Source of the DNA: Gemmobacter serpentinus
Lineage (GTDB): Bacteria; Pseudomonadota; Alphaproteobacteria; Rhodobacterales; Rhodobacteraceae
Direction of reading: 5' to 3'
Length of the DNA: 53,349 nt
Assembly: GCF_008973825.1 (NCBI RefSeq)
Contig: NZ_WCHR01000022.1
Span: 1 to 53,349 of the forward strand
The translations under genes were made by a program, and so were the position numbers. The notes below the pieces were generated by a model that saw only the letters and a list, made by a program, of their open reading frames with translations, made no database searches and was not told the DNA's origin. This document shows positions 1-8,651 of this stretch, piece after piece. Every line of letters begins with the position of its first letter. The stretch's first letter is position 1.

Positions 1-111
1 CGCTGACGCCAAATCGGACAACCCGAGCGCGTCATCAAGCTCGCGCATCACCAGAAGGCCGCCGTCGGAACTGAGCTGCGTGCCGCGAAATTCCAGATAG
101 ATTGCCTTCAT
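1..111 (-). mobile_element. IS1380-family transposase, N-terminal 37 residues (cut by window edge)
   Basis: The reverse strand opens with an ATG at 111 and reads 37 residues to the window edge without a stop. The stretch FRGTQLSSDGGLLVMRELD, followed by LGLSDLAS, is the conserved N-terminal signature of IS1380-family DDE transposases, where 'SDGGLL..RE.D..LGL' is typical. Only the 5' end is inside the window, so the catalytic core cannot be checked. The terminal inverted repeat should lie between about 112 and 200, but I could not identify it with one end only. The element points away from the mrp operon, which begins 127 bases away. Confidence 0.78.
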
Positions 112-238
112 AAGTGACGAGCTTCCCTTTTGAGGTCGTATTGCGGATCCGCTGTCATCGGCAGGACATGAGTCGTGATGTATCGGCCTGACGGGGCGGC
201 AACCGTTCCGCCACCGTTACAGGAGCCGACAGCCCCGG

Positions 239-3151
239 ATGATCGAACAGAACCTGATCCTGATCCTGATCGGCCTGCCCTTTATCGCAGCCCTCATCAC
301 CGCGTCGCTTTCGGTGAATTCGCATACCGCTGCCGCCTGGGTCTCGGGGCTGAGCATGGCGGGCGCGCTTGCGGTGTTGATGGCGCTGCATGACCGGATC
401 GTGACGGGCGAGGTTTTGCGCGTCACCATTCCCTGGGTCCCCTCGATCGGGATGAACCTGACCTTCCGGCTGGACGGGTTCTCGTGGCTGTTTGTGGCGC
501 TGGTGCTGGCAATTGCCATTCTGGTGGTGATCTATGCCAGCTATTACCTGTCGCGCTCCGACCCGGTGCCACGCTTCTATTCCTTCCTGATGGCCTTTAC
601 TGGCGCGATGGTCGGGATGCTGATTTCCGGCAATATCCTGATGCTGGTGGTGTTCTGGGAACTGACATCGGTCATTTCCTTCCTGCTGATCGGCTATTGG
701 CATCAGGGGCAGGCGGCACGCGATGGTGCGCGGATGGCGCTGATCGTGACGGCGGCAGGCGGGGTCTGTCTGCTGTTTGCAATGCTGGTTCTGGGCCAGA
801 TTGTCGGCAGCTACGATCTGGACCGCGTGCTGGCGGCGGGCGATCTGGTGCGCGGGCACAGGCTGTATCCGCTGGTGCTGGGGCTGTTCCTTCTGGGCGC
901 ATTCACCAAATCGGCGCAATTCCCCTTTCATTTCTGGCTGCCCGGCGCAATGGCCGCGCCCACGCCCGTTTCGGCCTTCCTGCATTCGGCCACCATGGTG
1001 AAAGCAGGCGTCTTCCTGCTGGTGCGGTTCTTCCCGGTTCTGGGTGGGACGGAGCTGTGGTTCTATGCCGTGACCGGCACGGGTATGGCGACGCTTTTGC
1101 TGGGCGCAATGATCGCGCTGTTCCGCCATGATCTGAAAGGCTTGCTGGCCTATTCCACCATAAGCCATCTGGGCCTGATCACCGCCTTGGCGGGCATCGG
1201 CAGCGAAGGCGCGATCCTTGCCGCGATCTTCCACATCATGAACCACGCGGTCTTCAAGGCCTCGCTCTTCATGGCGGCGGGCATCATCGATCATGAGACC
1301 GGCACGCGCGACATGCGCCGTCTCAGCGGGCTGATCCGCTTCATGCCGGTGACCGGCACGCTGGCCATCGTGGCCTCGGCCGCCATGGCAGGTGTGCCGC
1401 TGCTGAACGGGTTCCTCTCGAAAGAGATGTTCTTTGCCGAAGCGGTGGATTGGCACAATGGCACATGGCTGGACGATGCCATGCCTTATCTTGCGACCAT
1501 TTCCAGCATCTTCGCCGTCGCCTATTCGCTGCGCTTCATCCATACCGTGTTCTTCGGCCCGGCCCCGGTCGATCTGCCGCGCGAACCGCATGAGCCTTCG
1601 GCCTGGATGCGCCGCCCCGTAGAGCTTCTGGTGCTGGTCTGCCTTGTCGTTGGCATCCTGCCCGCGCTGACGCTGGGGCCTGCGCTGAACCTTGCCGCCC
1701 GCGCCGTGCTGGGGCCGGACCTGCCCTATTACGACATCGCGATCTGGCACGGCTTCAACACGCCGATGATCATGAGCCTGCTGGCCCTTGCCGGCGGGAC
1801 GGTGCTGTATCTGGTCTTCGCCGCCCGGATTGCCGAAGGACCCGAGGGCCCGCCGCTGCTGCACCGGATCCGGGCACAGAAGATCTTTGAGCGGATGCTG
1901 CTGGCCCTGTCGTGGAAATGGCCGCGCGCGCTGCACAAGCTGACCGGGACCGAACGGCTGCAACCGCAACTGACCATTATCGTTGTGCTGGCCATCGTGC
2001 TGACGACGGCCACGCTGTGGCAGACGGTGCAGATCACCGACCGGCCCCGCTCCAACCCGTTCAACATCGCCTTCGCACTGATGTGGGTGGTGGGCGCAGC
2101 CTGCGCCATCGGCGCGGCGTGGCAGGCAAAATATCACCGCTTTGCCGCGATGATGCTGCTGGGCGGGGCGGGTCTGGTGACCTGCCTGACCTTCGCATGG
2201 GCCTCGGCACCTGACCTTGCCGTGACACAGTTGCTGGTAGAGATCGTGACCACCGCCCTGCTGCTGCTGGGGCTGCGCTGGCTGCCCAAGCGGCGCGAAG
2301 AGATTGCCGATGACAAGCTGCTGCCCGCCCGGATGCGGCGGATGCGCGATCTGGGCATCGCGGCCATCGCGGGCCTTGGCATGGCCTTCCTCGCCTATAT
2401 CATCATGACCCGGCCCCTGATCCCCAATGTCGGCGACTGGTTCCTGCGCAATGCCTATTACGAGGGCGGCGGCACCAATGTGGTGAACGTGATCCTTGTC
2501 GACTTCCGCGCCTTTGACACCTTTGGCGAGATCACCGTGCTTTGCATCGTGGGGCTGACGGTCTTTGCGCTGCTGCGCCGCTTCCGTCCGGCGTCGGAAA
2601 GCCGCTCCAGCCCGGATCAGCAGAAGGATATCCACGCCGCCAATCTGCGCGATTATCTGGTGGTGCCTTCGGTCATCATGCGCTGGATGTTCCCGGTGAT
2701 GATCGTGATTTCCGCCTATTTCTTCATGCGCGGGCATGATCTGCCGGGGGGTGGTTTCTCGGCCGGCGTCACCCTCGCGATTGCCTTCCTGCTGCAATAT
2801 ATGGGCCATTCCGTCCGCTGGGTGGAGGCACGGCTGACCGTGCTGCCGATCCGCTGGATGGGGGTCGGGCTGCTGATCGCGGGGGCGACCGGCGTCGGGG
2901 CCTTTGCCTTCGGCTACCCGTTCCTGACCGCACATGCGCAGTATGTCTCGGTCCCGCTGATCGGCAAGGTGCCCGCGGCCACCGCGATGCTGTTCGATAC
3001 CGGCGTCTTCGCGCTGGTGGTTGGCGCCACTGTGCTGATGCTGATCGCGATCGCCCACCAGTCGCTGCGTTCGGCCCGTCTGCGCGAACAGGAAGCCAGC
3101 GAAGCCGCGGCAGAAGCGGCATCGGGCCCGACGGAAAGGGAGGCAGTCTGA
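239..3151 (+). CDS. mrpA: Na+/H+ antiporter subunit A with fused MrpB domain (MrpAB/PhaAB)
   Basis: This is the largest subunit of the Mrp multisubunit cation/proton antiporter, an inner-membrane complex related to complex I that exchanges Na+ or K+ for protons. The 970-residue product is polytopic. Residues about 60-430 form the NuoL/ND5-like proton-channel domain, with the conserved FHFWLPGAMAAPTPVSAFLH segment near residue 230. Residues about 640-780 are the MrpA C-terminal region. Residues about 800-950 match MrpB, with RGHDLPGGGFSAG as its hallmark. An A-B fusion is usual in alphaproteobacterial (group 2, 'Pha') operons and explains why there is no separate mrpB. ATG 239 was chosen because translation there begins with a hydrophobic helix. 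The mrpC start follows its stop after one base. Confidence 0.95.
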   Translation: MIEQNLILILIGLPFIAALITASLSVNSHTAAAWVSGLSMAGALAVLMALHDRIVTGEVLRVTIPWVPSIGMNLTFRLDGFSWLFVALVLAIAILVVIYASYYLSRSDPVPRFYSFLMAFTGAMVGMLISGNILMLVVFWELTSVISFLLIGYWHQGQAARDGARMALIVTAAGGVCLLFAMLVLGQIVGSYDLDRVLAAGDLVRGHRLYPLVLGLFLLGAFTKSAQFPFHFWLPGAMAAPTPVSAFLHSATMVKAGVFLLVRFFPVLGGTELWFYAVTGTGMATLLLGAMIALFRHDLKGLLAYSTISHLGLITALAGIGSEGAILAAIFHIMNHAVFKASLFMAAGIIDHETGTRDMRRLSGLIRFMPVTGTLAIVASAAMAGVPLLNGFLSKEMFFAEAVDWHNGTWLDDAMPYLATISSIFAVAYSLRFIHTVFFGPAPVDLPREPHEPSAWMRRPVELLVLVCLVVGILPALTLGPALNLAARAVLGPDLPYYDIAIWHGFNTPMIMSLLALAGGTVLYLVFAARIAEGPEGPPLLHRIRAQKIFERMLLALSWKWPRALHKLTGTERLQPQLTIIVVLAIVLTTATLWQTVQITDRPRSNPFNIAFALMWVVGAACAIGAAWQAKYHRFAAMMLLGGAGLVTCLTFAWASAPDLAVTQLLVEIVTTALLLLGLRWLPKRREEIADDKLLPARMRRMRDLGIAAIAGLGMAFLAYIIMTRPLIPNVGDWFLRNAYYEGGGTNVVNVILVDFRAFDTFGEITVLCIVGLTVFALLRRFRPASESRSSPDQQKDIHAANLRDYLVVPSVIMRWMFPVMIVISAYFFMRGHDLPGGGFSAGVTLAIAFLLQYMGHSVRWVEARLTVLPIRWMGVGLLIAGATGVGAFAFGYPFLTAHAQYVSVPLIGKVPAATAMLFDTGVFALVVGATVLMLIAIAHQSLRSARLREQEASEAAAEAASGPTEREAV

Positions 3152-3152
3152 C

Positions 3153-3497
3153 ATGGAGATCGTGCTGTCCACAGCCATCGGCATCCTGACCGCCTCGGGC
3201 GTCTGGCTGCTGCTGCGCCCGCGCACCTTTCAGGTGATCATCGGCCTGTGCCTTTTGTCCTATGCCGTCAATATCTTCATCTTCTCGATGGGGCGGCTGA
3301 CACCTGGCGCGCCCCCGATCATGCCGAAGGGCGGTTTCATCAACCCCGCCGCCTATGCCGACCCGCTGCCACAGGCGCTGGTCCTGACCGCGATCGTCAT
3401 CAGCTTTGCCACCACGGCGCTGTTTCTGGTGGTGATGATCGCCTCGCGCGGCGTCACCGGCACCGACCATGTTGACGGCAAGGAGCGTGACGAGTGA
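3153..3497 (+). CDS. mrpC: Na+/H+ antiporter subunit C
   Basis: This 114-residue membrane protein is homologous to NuoK and forms part of the proton-translocating core of the Mrp complex. Three hydrophobic segments are visible, roughly residues 1-22, 28-48 and 72-98. They enclose the family motif around residues 36-60 (YAVNIFIFSMG, then a Pro-rich loop ending PLPQALVLTAIVI). The usual length is 110-120 residues. It starts one base after the mrpA stop, and its own stop overlaps the GTG start of mrpD in a GTGA, so translational coupling is expected. Confidence 0.95.
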   Translation: MEIVLSTAIGILTASGVWLLLRPRTFQVIIGLCLLSYAVNIFIFSMGRLTPGAPPIMPKGGFINPAAYADPLPQALVLTAIVISFATTALFLVVMIASRGVTGTDHVDGKERDE

Positions 3498-5239
3498 CCG
3501 CAGGCCTGAACCACCTCATCATCGCGCCGATCCTGATCCCGTTCTTCGCGGGTGCCTTGATGCTGCTCTACGATGACCGGCAGCGCCGGACCAAGCTGCT
3601 GATCAGCCTTGGATCGGCTCTGGCGCTGCTGCTGACCGCGATCGAGCTGCTCAATCGCGCCAAGGGCAGCGCATTGTCGGGCGGCAACGATATCGGCTTT
3701 TATCTGCTGGGCGATTGGGCCATGCCTTTCGGCATCGTTCTGGTGATCGACCGGCTGTCGGCCATGATGCTGGTGCTGACCGCGCTGCTGGCCCTTCCCG
3801 CGCTGGTCTATGCGGCGGCGGGCTGGAACAGACAGGGCCAGCACTTCCATTCGATGTTCCAGTTCCTGCTGATGGGGCTGAACGGGGCCTTCCTGACCGG
3901 CGATCTGTTCAACCTGTTCGTGTTCTTCGAAGTGCTGCTGGCCGCATCCTACGGCATGTTGCTGCACGGTTCGGGGCAGCTGCGGATCCGCGCGGGTCTG
4001 CATTACATCGCGGTCAACCTTGCGGCCTCGCTGCTGTTCCTGATCGGCGTCAGCATGATTTATGGCGTGACCGGCACGCTGAACATGGCGCATCTGTCCA
4101 ATCTGGTGCCGTTGCTGCCGGAAAGCGAGCGCCCGCTTCTGCACGCGGCCGCCGTTCTGATGGGTCTTGCCTTTCTGATCAAGGCCGGGATCTGGCCTTT
4201 ATCCTTCTGGCTGTCGACCGCCTATATGGCCGCTGCCGCCCCGGTGGCCGCGATCTTTGCCATCATGACCAAGGTCGGGGTCTATGTGGTGCTGCGTCTG
4301 TCCATGCTGATGTTCGGGGCCTCTGCCGGTGCATCGGCGGGATTTGGGGCCTATCTGCTGCTGGGCGGCGGCATGGCCACCGTGATCTTCGGTTTTATCG
4401 GCGTTCTGGCCTCGCAGGGGCTTGGCCGCATGGCCGCGCATCTGGTGCTGGTGTCATCTGGCACGCTGCTTTCCGTCACAGGCTTCGCCCTAATGGGCGG
4501 CGGCAGCGCCATGCTGGGCGGTGCGCTGTTCTATATGCTGGCCTCGACCCTTGCGACCAGCGCACTGTTCCTGCTCATTGAGCCGATGAGCCGCGAGGAA
4601 GGCGGCATCGCCGCCCTGCTGGCGCTGACTGCCGATGCCTATGGTCTGGACGAGAAGGAAGAGGACAGCCAGCCCGAAACCGGCTTGGCCATCCCGGGCA
4701 CCCTGACCGTGCTGGGGCTTTCCTTCGGGATCTGCCTGCTGGTGCTGGCAGGTCTGCCGCCGCTGCCGGGCTTTATCGGCAAGGTCGCGATCCTGCGCGG
4801 CGTCATGGCAAGCGAGGCCTTGCCCGCCGGTCTGGGCTGGGCCTTTGTCGCGCTGATGCTGGTCTCGGGACTGGCCACGCTGATCGGGCTGGTGCGGATC
4901 GGCATCCAGACCTTCTGGGCCTCGGATGGTGTCGTGCCGCGTGTGCTGGCGCTGGAAATCGCGCCAGTTCTGGTGCTTTGCGCCATGATCGTGCTGTTGT
5001 CGGTGCGCGCCGATGATGCGCTGCGCTATATGCGCGCCACCGCCGAGGCGCTGTATCGCCCGACGATCTATGCCGAGGGCGTGCTGCGCGCGCCGCGCGT
5101 GGTCAGCTCACCCACCCCCGCACCGGCACCTTCGCCCCCCGCAAAACCCGCCGCTCAGGCACCGTCCTCCGCAGCGGCTCCCGCACCGGCCCCGGCAACG
5201 CCGGCGCCCTCCGCGCCCAACGGGGAGGTTCAACCATGA
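3494..5239 (+). CDS. mrpD: Na+/H+ antiporter subunit D with long Pro/Ala-rich tail
   Basis: MrpD is a NuoM/N-like antiporter-fold subunit and, with MrpA, one of the two proton-pathway proteins. The 581-residue product has the conserved FNLFVFFEVLLAASYGM helix near residue 140 and IKAGIWPLSFWLSTAY near residue 230, which carry the key Glu and Lys of the family. The start is GTG at 3494, overlapping the mrpC stop. Residues from about 537 to the end are an unstructured tail made almost only of Pro, Ala and Ser; typical MrpD proteins end before this. The stop overlaps the mrpE start (ATGA). Confidence 0.95.
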   Translation: MTAGLNHLIIAPILIPFFAGALMLLYDDRQRRTKLLISLGSALALLLTAIELLNRAKGSALSGGNDIGFYLLGDWAMPFGIVLVIDRLSAMMLVLTALLALPALVYAAAGWNRQGQHFHSMFQFLLMGLNGAFLTGDLFNLFVFFEVLLAASYGMLLHGSGQLRIRAGLHYIAVNLAASLLFLIGVSMIYGVTGTLNMAHLSNLVPLLPESERPLLHAAAVLMGLAFLIKAGIWPLSFWLSTAYMAAAAPVAAIFAIMTKVGVYVVLRLSMLMFGASAGASAGFGAYLLLGGGMATVIFGFIGVLASQGLGRMAAHLVLVSSGTLLSVTGFALMGGGSAMLGGALFYMLASTLATSALFLLIEPMSREEGGIAALLALTADAYGLDEKEEDSQPETGLAIPGTLTVLGLSFGICLLVLAGLPPLPGFIGKVAILRGVMASEALPAGLGWAFVALMLVSGLATLIGLVRIGIQTFWASDGVVPRVLALEIAPVLVLCAMIVLLSVRADDALRYMRATAEALYRPTIYAEGVLRAPRVVSSPTPAPAPSPPAKPAAQAPSSAAAPAPAPATPAPSAPNGEVQP

Positions 5240-5727
5240 GACGCATCCTTCCCCATCCGCTGCTGACCGCCGGGCTGACGCTGGTCTGGATGCTGCTGAC
5301 CAGCTTTTCTCTGGGGCATCTGTTGCTGGGCGGCATGATCGCGGGGCTGGCAGGCCTGGCTTTCGCCCGGCTGGAACCCGTGGGGCCGCAACTGCGCAGC
5401 CCATGGGCGCTGGTGCGGCTTGGTGCCGTTGTCAGCGTCGACATCATCCGGTCCAATATCGCGGTGGCGCGGCTGATCCTGTTTGGCGGCGACCGCCATC
5501 ACCGCCGCCGCTCGGGCTTTGTGAAGATCCCGCTGCGCCTGCAGGATCCGATGCCGCTGGCGCTGCTGGCCATGGTCATCACCGCGACCCCGGGCACCGC
5601 CTGGATGGAGCATGACATGGATAGCGGCATCCTGCTTTTGCACGTCTTCGACATGCGCGAGGAGGATGACTGGCAAAGCCAGATCCGCGACCGCTATGAA
5701 TCGCTTTTGCTGGAGGCTTTCGCATGA
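5236..5727 (+). CDS. mrpE: Na+/H+ antiporter subunit E
   Basis: This 163-residue MrpE/MnhE protein is the subunit without a complex I counterpart, needed for assembly and activity of the antiporter. Two N-terminal hydrophobic segments lie at about residues 8-46. A cytoplasmic domain follows, with the family motif around residues 112-128 ([17 protein letters not shown]) and a C-terminal HVFDM strand. It overlaps mrpD by ATGA at its start and mrpF by ATGA at its end. Confidence 0.94.
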   Translation: MRRILPHPLLTAGLTLVWMLLTSFSLGHLLLGGMIAGLAGLAFARLEPVGPQLRSPWALVRLGAVVSVDIIRSNIAVARLILFGGDRHHRRRSGFVKIPLRLQDPMPLALLAMVITATPGTAWMEHDMDSGILLLHVFDMREEDDWQSQIRDRYESLLLEAFA

Positions 5728-6008
5728 CGGCCGGAACCATCCTGATCGCGGCGCTGAGCTATGCCCAGTTGATGCTGGCCCTTGCCGCCTGCATGGCGGG
5801 CTGGCGCACCCTGCGCGGCCCGCGCGCGCAGGACCGCGTGCTGGGGCTTGATACACTTTATGTGACCACGATGCTTTTGTTCGTGGTGACGGGAATGCGT
5901 ATCGGCACGCCTTTCTTCTTTGAAGCCGCCATGGTGATCGGCGTTCTGGCCTTTGCGGCAACGGTCGCGCTGGCCAAGTTCCTGCTGCGCGGCGAGGTGA
6001 TCGAATGA
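5724..6008 (+). CDS. mrpF: Na+/H+ antiporter subunit F
   Basis: This small membrane subunit of 94 residues has three predicted helices (about 5-24, 40-58 and 64-86). The MrpF signature is the Arg-Gly-Pro segment after the first helix, [16 protein letters not shown], followed by helix two with its conserved small residues. Start and stop overlap mrpE and mrpG (ATGA each), so it is inside one transcription unit and depends on the same upstream promoter. Confidence 0.94.
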   Translation: MTAGTILIAALSYAQLMLALAACMAGWRTLRGPRAQDRVLGLDTLYVTTMLLFVVTGMRIGTPFFFEAAMVIGVLAFAATVALAKFLLRGEVIE

Positions 6009-6367
6009 GCACGCCGCTGGACACCCTGCCCCTCTGGATCGCGATTCCCGTGGCGCTTTTGCTGATTATCGGCAGCACGCTGACCATGCTGGGCGCGCTT
6101 GGCCTTGTGCGGCTGAACAGCTTTTACGACCGTATCCATGCCCCGACCCTTGGCACCAGCTGGGGCACCGCCGGGATCATGCTGGCCTCGATGCTGGCCT
6201 ATTCCTGGCTCGATGGCCGCGCCATCCTTCATGAATTGGTGATCGGCAGCTTCGTGATGATTACGACGCCGATCACACTGATGCTGCTGAGCCGCGCCGC
6301 GCTGCATCGCGACCGGATGGAGGGCAACCCGGACGTGCCCCCCACCTCGGCCCCGCCCGAGGATTGA
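6005..6367 (+). CDS. mrpG: Na+/H+ antiporter subunit G
   Basis: This is the last gene of the antiporter operon, 120 residues. Three hydrophobic helices lie at about 10-36, 54-70 and 76-95. The MrpG core [20 protein letters not shown] near residue 28 is intact; this RLPDFYDRLHA-like segment is the most conserved part of the family. Its C-terminal 20 residues are charged and Pro-rich. No further gene follows on this strand; a GC hairpin lies shortly downstream and the next gene converges. Confidence 0.95.
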   Translation: MSTPLDTLPLWIAIPVALLLIIGSTLTMLGALGLVRLNSFYDRIHAPTLGTSWGTAGIMLASMLAYSWLDGRAILHELVIGSFVMITTPITLMLLSRAALHRDRMEGNPDVPPTSAPPED

Positions 6368-6397
6368 TCGCCCCTGGCCCCCGGGGGAATGATGCCT

Positions 6398-6415
6398 GCG
6401 GCGGCTCCCCGCCGC
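6398..6415. terminator. GC hairpin between convergent mrpG and CxxxCW gene
   Basis: A perfect 7-bp inverted repeat (GCGGCGG, loop CTCC, CCGCCGC) lies 30 bases after the mrpG stop. It is followed by TTGCG, so the U tract is weak. It probably slows or ends transcription from the mrp operon; Rho may be needed. Confidence 0.45.
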
Positions 6416-6512
6416 TTGCGCAGCCTGTGCACCGCATGGCGATCTCAACCTCCGGCTCAATCCGATTGACCCCGCCCCGATTGCGGGCCGGTGATGCTGC
6501 CTGAATCGGCCT

Positions 6513-7103
6513 TCATTCCCGCATCGGCGGGCGCGGCAACGGCGTGGTCAAGACCAGCTTCAGCCCTGCATCCGACCAGCCGTCCACCCCCGGTGGGAAC
6601 CAGTAAAGCTGCCGATATCCAAGCGCCGAAATACGCTGCGCCGCGTTCCAGCTGAGCCAGCAATCCAGCTTGCAAAAGACCACGATCTTCGTGGCAAGAT
6701 CACCTTCGGTCAGCCGCGCAAGCCCTTGTTCCAGATAGGCTTGTTGCCACTCTTCCAGCTTGCCCCAACCGACCACCGGCAACCATATGGCCCCCGGAAT
6801 GGTCAGGTGATCCTCGGGCGTGATCCAGACCCCGTCCTGCCCGATCTCGAACTGGCGAAGCCCCATCACATCCAGCAGCACGGCCCCCTCGGATTGCAGC
6901 GCCTGCAGCTCTGACAGCGTGATGGTGCGGGCCCCTGGGGCCTCGGCCGGGACGGGCGCGCGGTAGTCCTTCAGGCGATAACCCTGCCCATCAAACAGCG
7001 GCCCTTCCTCGGCCCATGCCCCGGGCGTCCCGACCCATATCCCCCCAGCCAGCACAAGCGCGGTCCCAAGCATCAGACGGCGCGACCTACGACCTATGGA
7101 CAA
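6513..7103 (-). CDS. PQQ-dependent catabolism-associated CxxxCW rhodanese-like periplasmic protein
   Basis: This exported protein of about 196 residues has a rhodanese-like fold. The signature C-K-L-D-C-W at residues 144-149, followed by LSWNAAQR, identifies the family named for its association with PQQ-dependent alcohol catabolism, where a redox-cofactor role has been proposed but not shown. I chose a TTG start at 7103 because it sits 7 bases after GAGGGGGG and gives a clean signal peptide (arginines at 5-9, hydrophobic 11-24, cleavage near AWA at 29-31). Longer in-frame versions would run into the divergent cytochrome gene. Only 79 bases separate the two starts, so the promoters are shared or back to back. 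Confidence 0.82.
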   Translation of the reverse strand: MSIGRRSRRLMLGTALVLAGGIWVGTPGAWAEEGPLFDGQGYRLKDYRAPVPAEAPGARTITLSELQALQSEGAVLLDVMGLRQFEIGQDGVWITPEDHLTIPGAIWLPVVGWGKLEEWQQAYLEQGLARLTEGDLATKIVVFCKLDCWLSWNAAQRISALGYRQLYWFPPGVDGWSDAGLKLVLTTPLPRPPMRE

Positions 7104-7182
7104 TTTATCGCCCCCCTCGTTTTGGCGAATTGTGGTTTCAAGCCGCGCCTCGATGGCGTGCCAGACCTCGGGAAAGACCAGC

Positions 7183-7860
7183 ATGAATCGCAAGACCATT
7201 CCTATTGTACTTTCGTTGGCCCTGGCCGCGCCCATGGTGCTGGCGCATGGCGATACCGTGCCGCAGGCTGTGGACACCGCCGGACTGCCGGACTTGCCCG
7301 AGGAGATGGCCAAGGAAAACCCCTGGCGCGCGGCCACCGGCGACGTGCTGTTCAAGGCCGTCGAGGTGGGGGCCAAGGGCTTCAACTCCAACTGCGCACG
7401 CTGCCATGGGCTGGAGGCGATCTCGGGCGGGCTTGCCCCGGATCTGCGCTATCTCGAAGCCAATGATTTCGGCGATGAATGGTATCTTGACCGCGTTCTG
7501 CATGGCTATGAGCAGAACGGCGCGGTGAAGATGCCGCCCTTCGCCGATATCTTCAACCAGCAGGCAGTCTGGGCGATCCGCACCTATATCGAGACCCGGC
7601 CCGATGCCGATGAGATGGCCGGAAAATCGGCTGAGATCCACGCGCTTCTCGACAAGGTGAAGGCGCTGGAGGCGGGCGCGGATGCCGCGGCCGCGGGCGC
7701 TGTCGCCGATGAGTTGGACACCGCGAATGACCAGTTCGCCGCCCTGTCCGGCGCGCCGAAATCAGTGACCGTGCTGGCGCAGGCCGCGCATATCCTGCGT
7801 GCCGATCCGGCCCGCGCCACCGTCGCGGCCGAGTTGATCGCCGGATCGTTGCGGGATTGA
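7183..7860 (+). CDS. pedF: Cytochrome c550, PedF type
   Basis: This is a periplasmic mono-heme c-type cytochrome of 225 residues, the likely direct electron acceptor of the PQQ alcohol dehydrogenase encoded three genes downstream. A signal peptide occupies residues 1-21 (cleavage after VLA). The mature protein begins HGDTVPQAVDT, as in PedF of Pseudomonas. The heme motif CARCH is at 71-75 with GLEAISGGLAPDLR after it, and the probable axial Met is in VKMPPF. A C-terminal alpha-helical, Ala-rich extension of about 80 residues follows the cytochrome domain. ATG 7183 was chosen over the upstream ATG 7096 because it has GGGAAAG in front and starts the signal peptide. Confidence 0.87.
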   Translation: MNRKTIPIVLSLALAAPMVLAHGDTVPQAVDTAGLPDLPEEMAKENPWRAATGDVLFKAVEVGAKGFNSNCARCHGLEAISGGLAPDLRYLEANDFGDEWYLDRVLHGYEQNGAVKMPPFADIFNQQAVWAIRTYIETRPDADEMAGKSAEIHALLDKVKALEAGADAAAAGAVADELDTANDQFAALSGAPKSVTVLAQAAHILRADPARATVAAELIAGSLRD

Positions 7861-7865
7861 GGCAG

Positions 7866-8651
7866 ATGGGCGCGCTTCTCACCTCTTTGCTGCCCGGAGG
7901 CGACAGGCCGTTGATCCTGCCGGCCACCGGCGCGGCGGCGGTGGGGGGCGATCCGTTCGACAGCGGTATGTGGCCGCTGCATCGCGAGGCCTATCTGGGG
8001 AAAGAGGCCCGCTGGAGCAATGATCCGGCAATCGCGGTGCTGGCGCCCAAAGCTGCCGAAAACTCGGCTCATGTGCCCTTTCTGATCGATGCGACGGCGC
8101 TGCCGGGCCGGGTTGACGAGATCCTTGTGACCGTCGATTACAGCCCCTTCGCCCATGCGATGACCTTTCGCCCCGGCCGCGCCCTGCCATTTCTGGGCTT
8201 TGCGGTGAAATACGAGGTTGCGGGGGCGCTGCGCGCGTCGGCCCGGATCGGGCAGGATTGGCATGTGGGTGCGGCCTGGGTCAGCGCCCTGGGCGGCGGG
8301 TGCAGCGCGCCTTCGGTCGCCCATGCACGGCCCGATTGGCAACTTGGCTTTGGCGAAATGCGCGCGCGGATCTGGCCCGAGACCGGCAGGCTGCGCGTGA
8401 ATATCCGGCATCCGCAGGATACAGGGCTTGCCGATGGCGTTGCCGCGCATTTCCTGACCGAACTGTTCTTGCTGGATGCCGATGGGGCCGAGATCGCAGC
8501 GCTGGATCTGTTCGAGCCGCTGGAGGAAAACCCCTCGCTCACCTTCCTGCTGCCGCAGGATCTGGCGCGCGGCGAGGTGACGATCCGGGCCCGCGACAAT
8601 CTGGGCAACGGCTTCCGGGGCAAGGTGTCCGGGGCGGAGGGCGCACCATGA
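7866..8651 (+). CDS. Quinoprotein dehydrogenase-associated SoxYZ-like carrier protein
   Basis: This 261-residue protein fuses a SoxY-like domain (about residues 30-155 from the ATG) to a SoxZ-like domain (about 165-258). In thiosulfate oxidation SoxY carries sulfur intermediates on a C-terminal GGCGG arm. Here the equivalent LGGGCSAPS motif, with Cys146 (counting from ATG 7866), sits at the domain junction, as in the family associated with PQQ dehydrogenases. The physiological cargo is unknown. DPFDSGMWP near residue 30 marks the start of the conserved part. The start is either TTG 7857, overlapping the cytochrome stop, or ATG 7866. Neither gives a clear signal peptide, which is odd for a periplasmic partner. 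The stop overlaps the next gene by ATGA. Confidence 0.82.
   Translation: MGALLTSLLPGGDRPLILPATGAAAVGGDPFDSGMWPLHREAYLGKEARWSNDPAIAVLAPKAAENSAHVPFLIDATALPGRVDEILVTVDYSPFAHAMTFRPGRALPFLGFAVKYEVAGALRASARIGQDWHVGAAWVSALGGGCSAPSVAHARPDWQLGFGEMRARIWPETGRLRVNIRHPQDTGLADGVAAHFLTELFLLDADGAEIAALDLFEPLEENPSLTFLLPQDLARGEVTIRARDNLGNGFRGKVSGAEGAP

Noticed and set aside
155-3226. Minus-strand frame of 1023 codons opposite mrpA
   Set aside because: Composition is the His/Gln/Arg/Gly-rich pattern of an antisense shadow in GC-rich DNA; mrpA on the plus strand is unmistakable.
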